64,000 nt of DNA from Ehretia macrophylla (lineage: Eukaryota; Streptophyta; Magnoliopsida; Boraginales; Ehretiaceae), in the NCBI GenBank assembly GCA_037974665.1, contig CM075775.1, positions 34,681,652 to 34,745,651 on the forward strand, in the 5' to 3' direction. A program made the position numbers and the translations under genes. Every line of letters starts with the position of its first letter. Within the stretch, counting starts at the first letter, position 1. Positions 10,773-24,610 of the stretch are shown one piece after another. The notes under the pieces are model-generated. The model ran no database searches. It was given only the letters and a program-made list of their open reading frames with translations, and had not been told where the DNA came from.

Positions 10773-12653
10773 TGAAAGCAAAGAGACCACAAATGGGCCC
10801 TGTCGGTCCACAAACGTTGCAGAAGCGTATTAGAAAGCCCAATCTTTATTGTGACCAACGGCACGTGGATTTGCCGTGGCGTCTTAACCTACTCCATCTT
10901 TCAACGGTTATTCTCTTCCGATTGCCTCTCACGTTCACAATCAAGTTGGCTTCTAGTTAAAGACGGTCAACAATGTTTTCCCAATTTTTGTCTTCTTTTC
11001 TACTTTTTTTTTTTTTTTTTTCATTCCAATTGTTTGTTTGCAAGATTTAGTTTTTTTTTGTCAATGAAAATATTTTAGTAAGAATCTTATTGTAAATGTT
11101 GTAATGGCCAAAACAAAAATAGAGATTATATCAAAAGTTCAACAAATTCTCGTGGATTTGAAATACAATCGAACTAGTTGAGATAGTTCAAAAAGAAGAA
11201 TATAAGTTCAGTCAAGTGAAAGATTTTATATTCTAATTGTATGAGCAACCTAATATGTCACCCGATTAGCACGATAAGAGACATACTAAAATGTGGGTCC
11301 AAAATTTAGGTTTTACTTATCAATATCTCATCGCAATGTTGGTTGCATCATTTGTAGTTTAAAACTAAAGAGGAGAGTTAAAAATATTCAATTCTTATTT
11401 ACACTTGTACAATTAATTTAATCTACGCAAAATTTTCAAATTGAACAAATGGGAATCTTCATATAGTTTTGAATCTAGCTAAATATGAATTGGGAAATGG
11501 GAACTCTTGATTGAATTTTTTTTTTTTTTTCGTGCTTCAAATTAGGATCACACATAGTTTTTTGTTGTATTATTACAATTGGGCCTTCAAAGTTGGAAAC
11601 ACTCAATGCCATTATCACTTTTAATTTAGAACATGAATATCTGTTCCAAGTAACTAGTTTTTTTTGGAATAAAATATATAAATTTCAATTCTATGAAGAC
11701 TTTTTTTTTTTTTTTTTTGGTGTGGAGAATTAAACTTGTGTTAAATGGTTTATAAAGATGCATCATCTTATACTTGTACGCCATCAAATTTCACCTGGAG
11801 TTAAATCTTTAATTTCATTGGAGGATTTAAATTTCAGCTAGAATACAAAGTCTCAAATTTAAATGTCCTAATTATCCAATCAACTGCTTCATTTGCTTGA
11901 TTGAATTCGTGATTGATGCTATTTCTCTAAACTTGGGAATAAGGATTCCTTTCTTTGATAGTTCTCTCATTTTTTATATAAAGTGTACGTAATATAAATG
12001 ATTAAATTTGGTCTTTTTAATTTAAGTGGAGTTCGCTTGTAGACGTAAAGTTGAAAGAGAGTAAAAGTTTTATTAACTTTTTGACAACTTGAGCTTTACC
12101 AGCTGTATTTTCACGTCATTTAAAAAAATGATTTTTTTTTTTTTTTTGACAATCTCATTTAACAGTAAACTAAGAAAAAACCCTCCTCTAAAAAAAAGAA
12201 AAAAGAAAGAAAAATCTCCTGTCTTGCCAAGAATTCTATGAAGACTATTCAGTGAAATATTCTACTTTTATGAATTCAAACTGAATGTGAATTTCATGCA
12301 TATTCTTGAATTGATATTTATAAGATCAACTGCAATCTAAAATAGTTGCATGTAGTGGAAGGTAATCTTTTAATCTTTTGCAATCTCTATCTATACTCTA
12401 TAGCACTATATAACACTTTGCAAGTTGCCTTTAGAAAAGTTGAAAATGGAGTTCAAATCATTGAAGACACTCTTGCCCTAAAATACCCTAAATAAATTAT
12501 TTGATGAGAGCTTTAATGCTGCATGGGCGTCACAGGAAGCTGATATTTATTCTATATGTAAATGCAAAAGAATTGTCAGAGCTTCGTTGATATTCTAGAG
12601 AAGATTTCTAAAAGAAAATGTTAAGTCAGTACCTCACAAAAATATCATACCGG
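10773..12653. other. Intergenic, no gene seen
   Basis: The first 200 bases are promoter-like: GGCACGTGG at 10860 and several CCCAAT motifs. A CT-rich strand with long T runs follows at 11005-11020, and further T runs lie at 11517, 11701 and 12131. No reading frame with plausible splice sites was found. Confidence 0.4.
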
Positions 12654-12661
12654 AGCCATTA

Positions 12662-13207
12662 ATTTTTTTCTAGGTAAGCAAGTACGTTTTATTAATATAA
12701 AAAATATTTACATTACAAACATTGTCAAAAAATACAACAGATCTTCCTATTCAATGATACTACTATCCACATTCCAAATTCTACAAATGGATCTGTTGAT
12801 AAAACTATTTTTAAACTTTTTACATGTATAAATTTTGTTCTTAACATCAAAACTAATAAGTTGAAAGAGTTGATCCTCCGATTTTATCTTACCATCATGG
12901 AGTTTTCGATTTCTTTCAGCCCAAATGTGGAACACTGAAACTTCCAAAAGCAGCTTCATAATCACTGATTTAAGGGATAAATCTTGACAATTTTGTATAA
13001 TCCAATGCGAAAGGTAATCCCATTTGAACAAGCCAAAAAGGGGCCTTAGAAACACGCATACCTCTGATCCATAATCTGCGAGTGAAGAGACATTCAAAGT
13101 AAAAATAATCCATATTCTCTATACATCCATGACACAAAACACATAAAGGGTCAGTCTGAAACCCACATTCCAGCATCCTATACTTTGTAGGATTACAGTA
13201 AGTACGC
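12662..13207 (-). mobile_element. LINE 3' fragment with reverse-transcriptase zinc-binding region
   Basis: On the minus strand a CGFQTDPLCVLCHGCIENMD segment, then YFYFECLFTRRLW, matches the zf-RVT domain near the C-terminus of plant LINE ORF2 (C-x2-C, H-x-C-like spacing). A second frame carries VSVFHIWAERNRKLHDGK, then SEDQLF, the usual following region. The frames overlap in shifted phase, so it is broken. The 3' end reads AAACGTACTTGCTTACCTAG and then A residues. The 8-mer AGCCATTA at 12654-12661 and 13208-13215 may be a target duplication. Confidence 0.8.
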
Positions 13208-13210
13208 AGC

Positions 13211-13327
13211 CATTATTAATGTTATTGGATTTCAAGTATAATGGTTCAAGAAAAATTGTTCGGTCCGGCTATTAATGTTATTGGATACCAGTCATAATGG
13301 TCAAGGAAAATTATTGATTCGGCTAGT
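13211..13327. repeat. Two tandem units of about 57 bp
   Basis: TATTAATGTTATTGGAT, then ATAATGGT, then CAAG or CAAGG, then AAAATT and TTCGG or TTCGGC recur in order in both units, starting at about 13212 and 13270. Confidence 0.65.
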
Positions 13328-14379
13328 CAGAATAAAAACTCTTCCAACAGTAAATCTTACAATATCAGTGAGAATCGTTAAGTTCAGCTACCCGTCTTGA
13401 TTTAATATTTTTGTAACATGATACCAACCCCAATGCATCATCCAAAAGAGTACATGTCATGATCGCTATGTCATACATGCTAGGTCCATATGTCCACCTT
13501 ATCTAATAAAATAAGAACTAATTTAATTTGATTTATATATAACTAATTTAATTTGAAAACAACTGCGATTGAAAACAACTGCGTACATGATTTTCTTTGT
13601 GCGTGGTTTGGTGATTAACCGTATGATAAATTTGCATTCAAAAGAAAATAGTAATCCAGCCCGTGATACCTACACACACCTTTAGCTTTTACCAAGATGC
13701 ATATTATTATTACGACAACCCTGCAATGCATATTCTATCTGCTGTCATAGATAAAGAATATATGTAAAGACAGAGAGTGCCGGTTTCCATTATCCTAATT
13801 GACTCGACTATTGTTATATATGACTCGGGTGATGAATTATTAGTTAAAAAAATTAATATTTAATATATGAATTTTTATTATGTATTCAAAAATAGATAAA
13901 GTATCACCTGAATAACTCAAAGCATTTATCCTGTAATTTATACCCTCATTACAGCACACTCATGATTCCATTAACAGAAGGACTTTAGCTCTAAGAAATG
14001 CACTCAGGAACGGAGTAGCCTTACTCATGCAGAAATTTGGTTTTAACGAACGGATTTAAATTTTTATAATGTTATGAGAAAATTCAAATCAATTTTAAAC
14101 CGAATAAGAAATTCTACTGGTCCACTTCAACTTTATCGAGATGGCTACGTAAACTCCATAACTGAAAACATTCTTTATCAAGATGTGATATTTTATGGAC
14201 ACATCGTGAGAGTAATTATGACAACCTTCACTCTCATTTTCGAAGAGGATTATAAAATTCACGTGAACCATCATAGAACGAATAGATGCTTTTCTGGAAG
14301 CATATTGATATATAGTTGTCCCTCTATATATAGTAATATGAATAGAAAAATCTTAGAGCTCGTAATGTAAATTCCATTA

Positions 14380-14423
<44 letters not shown>

Positions 14424-15859
14424 AAATAGGTTTAAACCGTATAATAAGAATGACATCTATGAAAATTAATTTTGAAATTTCTCGCACTCACAATAAAGGA
14501 TATACCACTAGACCCTGGTGCATGGTCATTAATTCCATTAACATTTACAACTACAAGAGCCTTTCAGTTCAGAAAGTGGTATACCTTCTTGCCAATTGAA
14601 GTTGTTCGGTGGCTTCATCTCTTCTAATTATGAAGAAACCCACCACAAGATCAGCTTTTGAGACACCAGATATTACCCAAAAATTTACCATTAAATGGTG
14701 AGCAAAAGGAATTGCGTTGGAATACACTTCTTGGAGGACCTCGTAGTGATTTATCAAGTTTTTAGTTCCTCTAATAATTTACATTTTTGCGAATATAGCT
14801 TGTTGTATCATGATATTATATTCGTACATGTTTAAAAGATATAATCTTTTTAAATTCGTAACAGTTATGACATCAATTTTATCTCGATGGATTTGAAAGC
14901 GTAATAGAGTTGATTAACCAAATAGGAACCATAATTGTTTCTACATAGATAACATGTGACATACATACTCAATATTCAAACATTGTTTTACCACTATTGA
15001 CACTATTTTAAGCGATCATCTTAGGAGATGCATATCTTGCTTACTGTTTACAACGTAACTATACCATACTAATCCATACTCGGTACCTTAGTTTATTTTT
15101 TAATCCATTTCATTAGTGTCTTTGGAGAAGCTTTATCTGAAACATTTACGAAAAGCATCAAATATTATAATCAATGAGATGGCTAAGCTGGAGGGATAAA
15201 AGTGTTTTCCACTTCATGTAACCATTACACTCCTGGCCAAGGCATGATCTAGTAATAATGAGGTAAAATCATTTTTACAAAATCACAAGTTTAATATTAT
15301 TTACTGTTATAAAATTTTATTTTTAACAAATTTAATGCATATGTGAAAATATATCACTATACTCGATTATCAATTGATGATCAGACTCTACCAATTAAAT
15401 TCTCACATCATTTAAAAAATTCACACTCTTAATAAGGATATCCGTGTTAGATCTAAAGTAAAACAATTATGTCATATTGCGCAAATGCGCGTCTTATTAT
15501 ATAATTTTCTAGCTTAGGTATTGTTGACAATGCTTTTACAGCTAGAAATGATAGGGACGTGGTTCACCTTCGAATTATTGAATGTAGTACAACAGAAACA
15601 ATAGCAAAAGAAACAGTTGATCATTACTTAGCCCAAAAAAGAAATAGCTGATTATTGTTAAGTCGCATCGGGATACAGTAAATTAAATCAAATTAAACCA
15701 TTTTTTTTTTTATGAAGTAGAGTCGACTATACATCGACATATAATAAGATGAGAAAAAAGATAGATAGCAATAGTTGCCCTATTACTACTATCGGAGATG
15801 TGTAAACAGGGGTTTTCAATAAATGTTGCCTACTGATCCACATGCACATCAGGGACAAA
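13328..15859. other. Intergenic, no recognised gene
   Basis: The frame at 14074-14370 is compositionally random. A minus-strand frame at 14569-14757 (MINHYEVLQEVYSNAIPFAH and on) has more protein-like composition, but I cannot assign it and see no clear splice context. Confidence 0.4.
14386..14421. repeat. (TA)n microsatellite
   Basis: About 17 to 18 TA units without interruption. Confidence 0.95.
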
Positions 15860-16250
15860 GGCTATGTTTGGCCTACATGCAAAATTTTAATTTTTAACTG
15901 CAGAACTTTAATTAAAAATGCTATTAAACTAAAGCCATTAACTATTTGTCATATGATGAACAATGTTGAACTTTTAAAAAAATTGATGATAATATTAAAC
16001 TTTAAAACATATGAAAGAGTATATTTAAAAAAAATACTTGTCACATTATGTCAAAAATGTCAAAAACAGCTTCGCAAAAATCTATTTTGAAAAACTTTAA
16101 TTTGAAACTTCTTATTTTTCAACTTTTTTCAAATTTAATTTTTACCTAAAAACACTTTTAAAAATTGGCCAAACAAGTTAAATCAATTTCTAAACTCACA
16201 AAAAACACTTTTAAGTGTCAAAAAACTAGGTAAAAAGAGCCAAGGCTACC
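15860..16250. mobile_element. MITE-like repeat, TTTGGCC family, copy 1
   Basis: It starts AGGCTATGTTTGGCC and ends near TTTTAAGTGTC, AACTAGGT and AGCCAAGGCTA. Blocks such as ATTATGTCAAAAAT, GAAACTTCTTATTTTTCAAC and TTACCTAAAAACACTTTT recur in the copies at 40.02 kb and, inverted, at 61.98 kb. All copies are diverged and non-coding. Confidence 0.55.
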
Positions 16251-16337
16251 ACCCTTGAATCCATAAAGAATCTTAGCAACAAGCCCTCACCAAGATTTAG
16301 ACCTAAGATTCAGGTAAAAAGCAATCCGTTGCACGGA

Positions 16338-16690
16338 ACTTCTACTACATATAAGGTTCCTATGATATAGTAAACTCATTGAAAACATAAACAATTTTTG
16401 AACAAGTTCACGTAAGCACAAAACTCGTACTATGCATGAAATTCATGCAAATATCGTATTCATTTTGAAACCTATTGAACTCACTGAAAACAAAAACAAA
16501 CTTTGCAACAAGCCCTCAAGCATTAGGCCCAAAATCAAGTTCAAGTATCTCCCAGCAAGCACTTGGGCAAAGTCAAGTGCTCATTGCACAAACTCCTGCC
16601 ATGCACGAGATTCATGGAAGAACCGAAGCCACTTTGAAATCTACTGCACTCACCCAAACAGTAATTTAGACCGAATTCACTCGGTTCCCA
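16338..16690. repeat. Degenerate tandem repeat, period about 170 bp
   Basis: AAACTCGTACTATGCATGAA, ATTCATG, then TTTGAAACCTATTGAACTCA at 16421-16480 is echoed by AAACTCCTGCCATGCACGAG, ATTCATGG, then TTTGAAATCTACTGCACTCA at 16588-16650. A weaker earlier unit starts near 16338. It lies just downstream of AFC1. Confidence 0.5.
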
Positions 16691-17342
16691 GCCATAAAAT
16701 TTGGAATTATTGCTCTTCCAGTCGGTAAAAGTGTGGATTTAACTGAAATCAGCAACATGAAGTTTGGCAGCACAAACCCAGCCCCAACAAACTGTAACAA
16801 CCAAGTTTCAAAAGTGAAATTCACATGCACCTACTGTATTTGTACGGCTTTATACCAAACCAAACCAAACCAAACCAAGACTTTCCCATTAGCTAGGGTA
16901 ACTCAAATCCATATGAAGAAATTCGATGTGGATATGGAAGTAAATGACATACACTAGGAGAGATGGAAAATAAAAATTAAGGAACATAAATGAGGAATTG
17001 AAAGCAAATCGTGCAATGAACCTATCGTAACATATAACATCACAACATACGAAACGAAACAAAAGAAAGAAAAATGGAAGCAACAGAGCAAGAGTACCAC
17101 ATAACTATACAGGGATAGCCGTGTGTGCAGTGTCCAGTATCCAGAGACAAGACCCGCACCAGACATAATTGTCAACTGTTCATCTTCTTCTTCTGATCCG
17201 TTTCTGTTTTTCATATCCGTTTTTCTTTTCTTTTCTTCTTGGTACATTTTTCAAATGTCTTCCTTCTTTCTCATTATTTTAATTTTTCTGAAGGGAAGGC
17301 TAGCTCGTTCTCATTTACACTGGCTTGAAAGAAAAATTCAAA

Positions 17343-20300
17343 CTATAAATGATAGCCACACCTCCTCGTGAAGAAGGGGTGTCTCAGAGCTTCTCTTGCT
17401 TTGAGACGCTCTGCTGGGTCATAGCGTAAAAGACCTTGCAAAAGATCAATCAGATCACCAGCAGAATGGTCGACATGCTGCATCACGAGGTTCTGACACA
17501 TGCAAAAAGAAGAACAAATTAATACTTCACAAGAAGAAAGCAAGATCATTGATTATAACAAGTAACAGGCACAAAAATGGAAAACGGAAAGAAAAACTGA
17601 GTATAGACATTGATCCACAGAATTCGAGTCCTGACATGATACAAAAGAATGTTGAAGTTATTATGCATTCATGCAACAATATCAAACAGGAAATGAAAGA
17701 GATTAATAAGAACAAACACAGCAAGAAGCCAACTTTTGGTGCCCATATCGAGAAGGTAAAACTCAAAGCAAAAAGCCTTGACCCACTGCTTTTCAATTTG
17801 TTAGCGTAAGTTTACAGACCCCCTTTCAACAGGACTTCATCGCCCGTTGCTTGATGACTAATTACCCAGTCTCAATTCTCAAATTGATCATGTCTTTTCT
17901 TGTGAATTTTAGTTTCATATCACTTCAAAGGACATGCAGACAAAAGGTGATTAAGTTCACTGGTAACATTCAAGCATGTGTTACCAGATTTCGTGATCCA
18001 TTGGTCCTAAGCATGAGTACAAAAGCCTACATGCCAAGTATCCAGGTAAGAAGATTTAGTAAAAAGATGAGAACGAGAGCTGACAAGCATCTTGAGACAT
18101 TCCAAACTGTTTTCTGATGCCACTAAAATCATCGACACATACAAAAGTCAAAAGGGAACGACAGCCAACTTCTATAATTGACTATAATAAGGAACTTGGG
18201 TATAACTCAAGTGAGAAACAATGTAAAAGTGAAATGCATGAAAAACTTACAAGCATGATAAGAGAAACATTTGAATAACAGAACCACTGAACGTCCAACT
18301 TCTGTAATTTACTATAATAGGAACTGGCGTTTAATGCAAGTGAGGAACAATGTAAAAGTGAGAACGCCTGACAAACTTAGAACATGATAAGAGAAACATT
18401 TTAAATAATAGATCCACAGAATGTGGAACAAAACAATTTGCCCAACCAGAGGTGGCATTAGAACAACTTTGACTCTTCAGAAGCCCCATATTGGCAAATT
18501 AAATACGATGACAAAGACATACACCATATATGTTTTATAAATAAATTATTGAGATGACCTGAAGACGGGGCAATTTCCAAACTGCCCTCGTGCTTTCTCT
18601 TGAAGTAGCGCCCTCTGGCCAATCCAACCTTGTACCCCTTTTAAAATATTTCTCAGCACGACGGCTGCAAAAGACATCAGGCCATTCTATGAGGCTTGTC
18701 CATGAGAAAAAGCAAAAAAATATTCACATCAATAAACTGAAAAGATCTTACTCAGCTCTCATAATCATATGTTGCGGCAGAGGCCCCAGTACTCGTTCCA
18801 TCATAGCAAGATGTTCCAAGTTCTCATGTGTTTGGAAGAGGGCCTCGCCCTGTTTGTGGACAAATAAAAGAAAAGAGATTAAAGATGAAAGTTAAAGAAT
18901 CAATTGAAGAATATATAATGGGCGAAGCCTTTATCAAAACAACAGCTCCATGCAGTTACAACGAATAGACCATCCTATGTCTGGAAGCAAACACAATTAT
19001 GTAGATTCTTTCTCATTGAATAATCTTTCTTGGGCTAACTCATTAATAATAAGATTATAACCATAACGAGCTTCCCTGATAGACATTCCAGATCATAGTT
19101 GACTGACTTCATAACATGAAGCATAAAAGCCAATACCAACAGTCCATAGACATGTGCAAACAAAAAATGCAGCACACTTTAATATTGATAAAGAAGGATG
19201 TCTTACTCTTACAAAGATGTACTGGAAGACAAACTTATCTCTGGAAGTGAAAAAGAGGACAAAGAAAACCAAAAAAAGTTGTAAAAAAGAGACTAGAATT
19301 CTACTTACCGAGCAAAGTTCAATAAGAATGCAACCCACACTCCACATATCACAGGGATAATTCCACCCAAGACCTACAGAAAACGATATGAGAAAAAGAA
19401 GCCATAAAACTCAAGTGAAAATTAATCAAACTACGAAGAGCGCCTGATAAGACAAGCAATTACCCAAGATAACCTCTGGAGCACGGTAATGACGTGTTGA
19501 AACCACATAGTTGTGATCCTGATGTTCAAATGTTGTACTGCCAAAATCAATGAGCTTGATAGCACTTGACTTCGGAAGATTCTTGAAATAAGAACCATCT
19601 TTCATTGAGCGTACCAGGAACTTGAACGCAGGAAAGCACAAACAAATTATCAGCAATCAGAACTTACAAGGAATTTTTTATTTTTTGAGAAGTAACTTAC
19701 GAGGAATCGTTAGTTCAAGGAAAAAAGAAAATCTAAGAAAAGTGACATTTCTATTTCCTTTTGCTTTTCCTGAGATAAGTTGCAATTCATACGAATGACA
19801 ACTGCATGGAAAAGAGGATCTAATATGTAAGAAGGAAAAGAAGAGACTAATAAATTGATTGAGACTATAACATAAACACCTGACAGTAAGAAAATCTTCT
19901 TTCAGTTCACCAAAGCTCATATGTGCTATATATCATTGATAAGACTAGAAAGAAAGTTTATGAGATACAGGCTTCTAAAGGTATTACCTTATAATCTGGT
20001 ACTTTTATATACTCTGAAGAAACAAGGAGAATATTTTCTGGTTTCAGATCAGTGTGAATCAGTCGCAACTCATGCATATCTGCAAAGAGAGGCAACACAA
20101 ATAGTAAGATAACCCGGATTTGACTTTTTTAGTACACTAATAACTATTTTAGATTTACCCATACAAAGCAGAATCAATGCCTAAACTTTCTCTCACATAA
20201 TCAACATACTAGAAAGTTATATGCAAAGCTTATTGGTATATATGAGCTTTATCTAGGAAAGTTTTGAGCATCAATCAAAAGGAATATAGCTAAAGTATTG

Positions 20301-23300
20301 ATAAGATTAGTCCCACACACATGCTACAGATTCCAACAGTTGTCTGCCAAACTCCCGAACAAGATCAATGGGAAATGAACGATAGCTGTTTTTGCGGAGG
20401 AAATCGTATAAGCTTGGACCAAGCTTCTCAAAAACCTGTTAACAGCAATTTAAACCCATCCGCAAGTTTCTTAACTTCAGGATATTCAGGCATGAATAAA
20501 CATCATTGCCCGTTCAATTTAATCAAACCATAATAAGCACCAATAAATACTTACAATACATATATGATTACGATAGTCAAACCAATTCCGTATTTGCACA
20601 TAACTGCAAAGAATAAAACCACTTGTACCAAAATCACTTCAATTTCTTCAGCAGGTAAACTAAAACAAATGGAAGGAAGATCCATACCGCATGCCACCAA
20701 CATCATGCCTTGCAAGTTTTTGTAGAACATCTATTTCGATCATGGCAGCTTCCCGATACTTGTGTATTGAACGAATGACTTTAATTGCTACAATTTCATT
20801 CCTTTCATTATCCAAACATTCAAGAACTTGCCCAAAAGTCCCTGCAATTGATTTTTCCAATAGGTCGAACTAAAATCGTAAGAAATCATATTGAGTTACT
20901 AAGGGAAAACTCAAGTGGTACTAACACCAATAATTGGAGCTGTCGACCTGACATCAGAAAACCTCCTGCATGATGGATGGGAGAAGAAGGGGGAAGAAGA
21001 AGAAGAAGAATGAAAGAGAAAAGGAAACAGAAATGCTCCAGGAAAGACACAAATAAAAAATAAAAGATATAAGATATTTTGAAATCAATGACAAGGAATT
21101 CATAAACTGAAGAAAGAACTAACCTTCACCCATTTTGCTCAGTATCCTATCTGTACAGTCAGAGAACAGGCAATTAGAAAGTGAGAAATCGATATATACA
21201 TTGAAAAATAGAAGAAAAGAAAGAAACAGGCATACAGATGCAAATAAAATTATTAAGAAAAACTCATAATACAGTCAAACACCGCATCAATAGATTATTG
21301 CTTAATGCTGTATCATGTGTGACAACAGACAACTTTATATCACACATAATACAGCAATCAGATGTAAATAGACAAATAAAAGGGAAGTTAATTATACTAA
21401 TTCTACAATAGGGGCTCAATAATCCTCAAGTACATGTTCGTTTTAGAAATAAAAGAGAAGGATCGCTTTCTCTTCTTCCTCTTTTTTAAGGCTATCTCAT
21501 CTGGGATTTTCTTTAGTCATTCCTGAGGGGGGAAGGGAGAGGTTTATCAAAAAACTATCTTTTTCATATTCCAAAGAATTCAATTTGATACTACTGCTCC
21601 TCAAAAACCTATTTGCAGATTTCCATTTTACATAGATAATTCAAAATCGGTGAACATTTCTCAAATCACAGTCCACAAAATCCAATGTGCTCGTGAGTTG
21701 CAGAAGATCAACGAAATACAAATTTCAGTAGGTTTTCCTAAAAATATCCTTGCAAAAGTCCTATTTTCACAATTGGAGCAAAATGAAAATTCAAGCAATA
21801 CTAGAAATCAAAGATATTACTGATTGATATCAAACTTGTATGCGACTGAAATTTCATTGGAGGAAGTGATTTATATGGATAAAAGCGAAAATGTCAAAGT
21901 GATGACTTAAAACACAAATGACAATTATTGTATTCAAAGGCACAACTAAAGGGATTATTATAGTGTATTAGGATCCATTTTTTGGCAATACAAGCATACT
22001 TACAGCGAGAAGTCAAGTTCTCCCCAATGGCAAAAACATAATGGCCATCCTTATCATCTGGTCTCCAAGGTGGGGATCCATTCCAAGGAACCCCCTTGTA
22101 ATATATAGAAGAGTAAGCATAATTTGGGACTGCCACATTAGCAAACTCCTGCCCACAATATATTGTTGGGAGCACCTACATGACAAATCAGAGTCATCTA
22201 CGCCTGTCGGTACAACCATATGCAAAGATAGCAAGATATGTAGCTCGTAGAGATAACCACATGATTCTGTGCATTAAATTCGTTGGTGCGTGTCACCTGC
22301 CATGGAAATGGGAATAAGACATTCATATTAGGAAAAGGGCTACTCAATAAACATACTGCAAAAAGGCAGCCTTATAACTTGCAAGTACCATCACAAAATA
22401 AAAAACATCAAATGTATGTCAAATCCAACGACAACTTGATAAGAGATCAAAAACTGCGAGCAGGGTCTAAACAATTGCATCTAAAAAAGCACAGTATTAT
22501 CCTCATTAAGCACATAGGAAACGCCCTTGAGGTACACTAATCCAATGACACAATTATTTATTTTTAAAGCGTCCTAATTCAGATCAAGAATGAATAAACC
22601 TTCATGATTTCACGAGTAAGGTCGCTGACAAGGACTAACTACACAAGCAATCACATCTCATACGAGAGGCACACTGAATTGCAAGATGAAGGTGGTTGTC
22701 AAGCAAGTATCTTGTAGCCACATTGTTCTGTGTAATGGGTAAAAAAATCAACAATGAATGTATATATTATAGAAACCTCTGATCATCACTATGTAACCTA
22801 ATATATTGAGTTGTATTTGTTTCCTAAACAAAGAAGATTGAGCTCGGTGGCAGTATAATGAAATATATGGTAGGAAATAACACAAATCGCCGTGGATTTC
22901 AGGGTACACTTAGCAGCTCAGAACTTTGCATAAGAGCTAATGCACCAGGAAAAATAAATAAATAAATCACTTAATCAATTAAATCAGTTTCATATAAAGG
23001 TTGCACTGAATGAGAGTGCAATTCACAAAAACCCAACACAACTTAGCTAAAAGAGCCCCACCAAAGAAAAATAACCTAACCTTGGAAGATAGACAATCTA
23101 AGACATCAAAAGGCAAAAACAGAAACGAGTCAAAGAAACTAAATGAGTAACAATAACTCGTTTTCCTTTACAATTGAGTATACCCGGCTGTTTTATTATC
23201 CTTCTTGGCCTTAAATTTATTTGAACATTTGAGTCAATTGAGTTCTCGCTCTTGCTTCAATCCGTAAATCTTCTTCTTCTCACTCTTATTCTCTTCATCA

Positions 23301-24610
23301 CTTTCTTCCTCCCAACTTCTTCCAGTGCCCATTAACAACTCGTTTTCCTTATTTTCATCCAGTACAATTTTTTATCATGCACAAGTCCGTGATTACATTT
23401 ACAATGCTGAACTAATCTTCATATCAGTTGCTCTTCAAAGGGTAAACTCCTTTCAAACCAGTTAGCATTATTCTCTTAAAGTAGATACAGCGCATATTGA
23501 TACCATTCCACTTCCATTCTTGTCCTTATAATCTATAAAATTCACATCAGACTTAAGAATCCATGTTATACCGCAGATACTAATTTTTTGTCTAGAATAG
23601 GGAAGAGTGAGGGTATGGTAAAGGAGAAAAAGAAAGCTAAACTTTATTCCTCAAGGAAGTGAGCCTTTCACCCTTGACTTGACATGGTAGGAAGAAAAAA
23701 AATTATTGAAATACTTAACAGTTCCATTACTCATGTGTCTCATATCTACTCAACATGGTCTAAGATTGTTCCCACCATTGGATTCAGAGTTTGAACAAGA
23801 GATTCACGATACATCACTACAGATATGGAATAAATTAAGAGAAGTCTACAAGAACATGTAATCTGTTTCTCAATGACTAGACCTTGAATGTACGATTTTT
23901 CCCCTTCACATCGATAGAACATGTACACTTATCAAATTTATACCTAAAAATCAGACACATAACAATATCATGGAAAACTAATAATATCTCAAACAAATGC
24001 AATGCAGTTAGCACTACACGCCAAATTCTTCAGCTTTCATAGTATTAAACATAAGAATCAGCCGAGAAATAATTACGTAAATTCCAGCTGAAAACTTAAA
24101 CGAAAACTTATATCCAAAGTAAGATCATAGTAATTTGCCTTCTTTTCTTTTCCGGATAAAAAAAATAAATCATTAAATAAAGCAAAATTCAGAAAACTCA
24201 CATTGACAAAAACAAAAATAAAACTAGAATTAGAAAAACTACTACCAGCATTCACATAAATTCACAGTGACAAACAGCTAATTAAGCATAATTATAAACT
24301 AAACTAATTAATTAACTATATTTCCGGAAATCTATATATATATAAAAGAAGGAAAAAAAAAAGGAAAAATTATATAGAAAGTCAAACCTAATTAAATTAA
24401 TCATAATTCCAAGCTAAATAATTAAGCATGTTTTTTTGAAATTATATACATGTGTGTGTGTGTGTATCAGAAGAGAAAAAAAAAAAAAGAAAATCAAACC
24501 TTGGGAGGAGGGGGAAAAGGAGGAGGCATGTCCCAAGTTAAACGAGGTCGTTTTCGAGGTCGCTTATCCATGTTCCTGTGTGGAATTTCCACGATTTTTT
24601 GCGTTTCCAT
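17343..24610 (-). CDS. AFC1: LAMMER-type (CLK) dual-specificity protein kinase AFC1
   Basis: Twelve exons give 431 residues: 24610-24500, 22175-22004, 21150-21124, 20841-20688, 20603-20555, 20435-20321, 20079-19988, 19620-19464, 19373-19309, 18849-18752, 18664-18559, 17492-17343. All introns are GT-AG and the phases close. A basic, nuclear-signal-like RKRPR stretch (19-23) precedes [15 protein letters not shown]. The kinase domain shows GEGTFGQV (102-109), the VAIK lysine (124), HTDLKPEN (218-225), DFGSTTFE (265-272), APE (287-289) and the family signature [11 protein letters not shown] (326-336). The N-terminus [20 protein letters not shown] is closest to Arabidopsis AFC1, not AFC2 or AFC3. 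Family members phosphorylate SR splicing factors in the nucleus. Residue 156 is Tyr where AFC1 has Cys. The C-terminus ends RRCGYHL and is shorter than the 467-residue Arabidopsis protein as I recall it. An in-frame stop precedes the start. Confidence 0.95.
18168..18425. repeat. Tandem duplication (about 130 bp) in the last AFC1 intron
   Basis: The unit runs from CAACTTCTATAATTGACTAT at 18168 through GAACAATGTAAAAGTGA-like and CATGATAAGAGAAACATTT blocks. It recurs from CAACTTCTGTAATTTACTAT at 18297. Copies differ by scattered substitutions and small gaps. Confidence 0.8.
22176..24499 (-). other. Large first intron of AFC1 (2.3 kb)
   Basis: Between the exon encoding the basic N-terminus and the SPPWRPDD exon I see no further coding sequence. 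A (TG)n tract lies at 24452-24465. Large first introns are common in this family; function is not implied. Confidence 0.6.

Noticed and set aside
17527..17809. Frames on both strands next to the last AFC1 exon
   Set aside because: They fall in the AFC1 intron and show no conservation or splice support.
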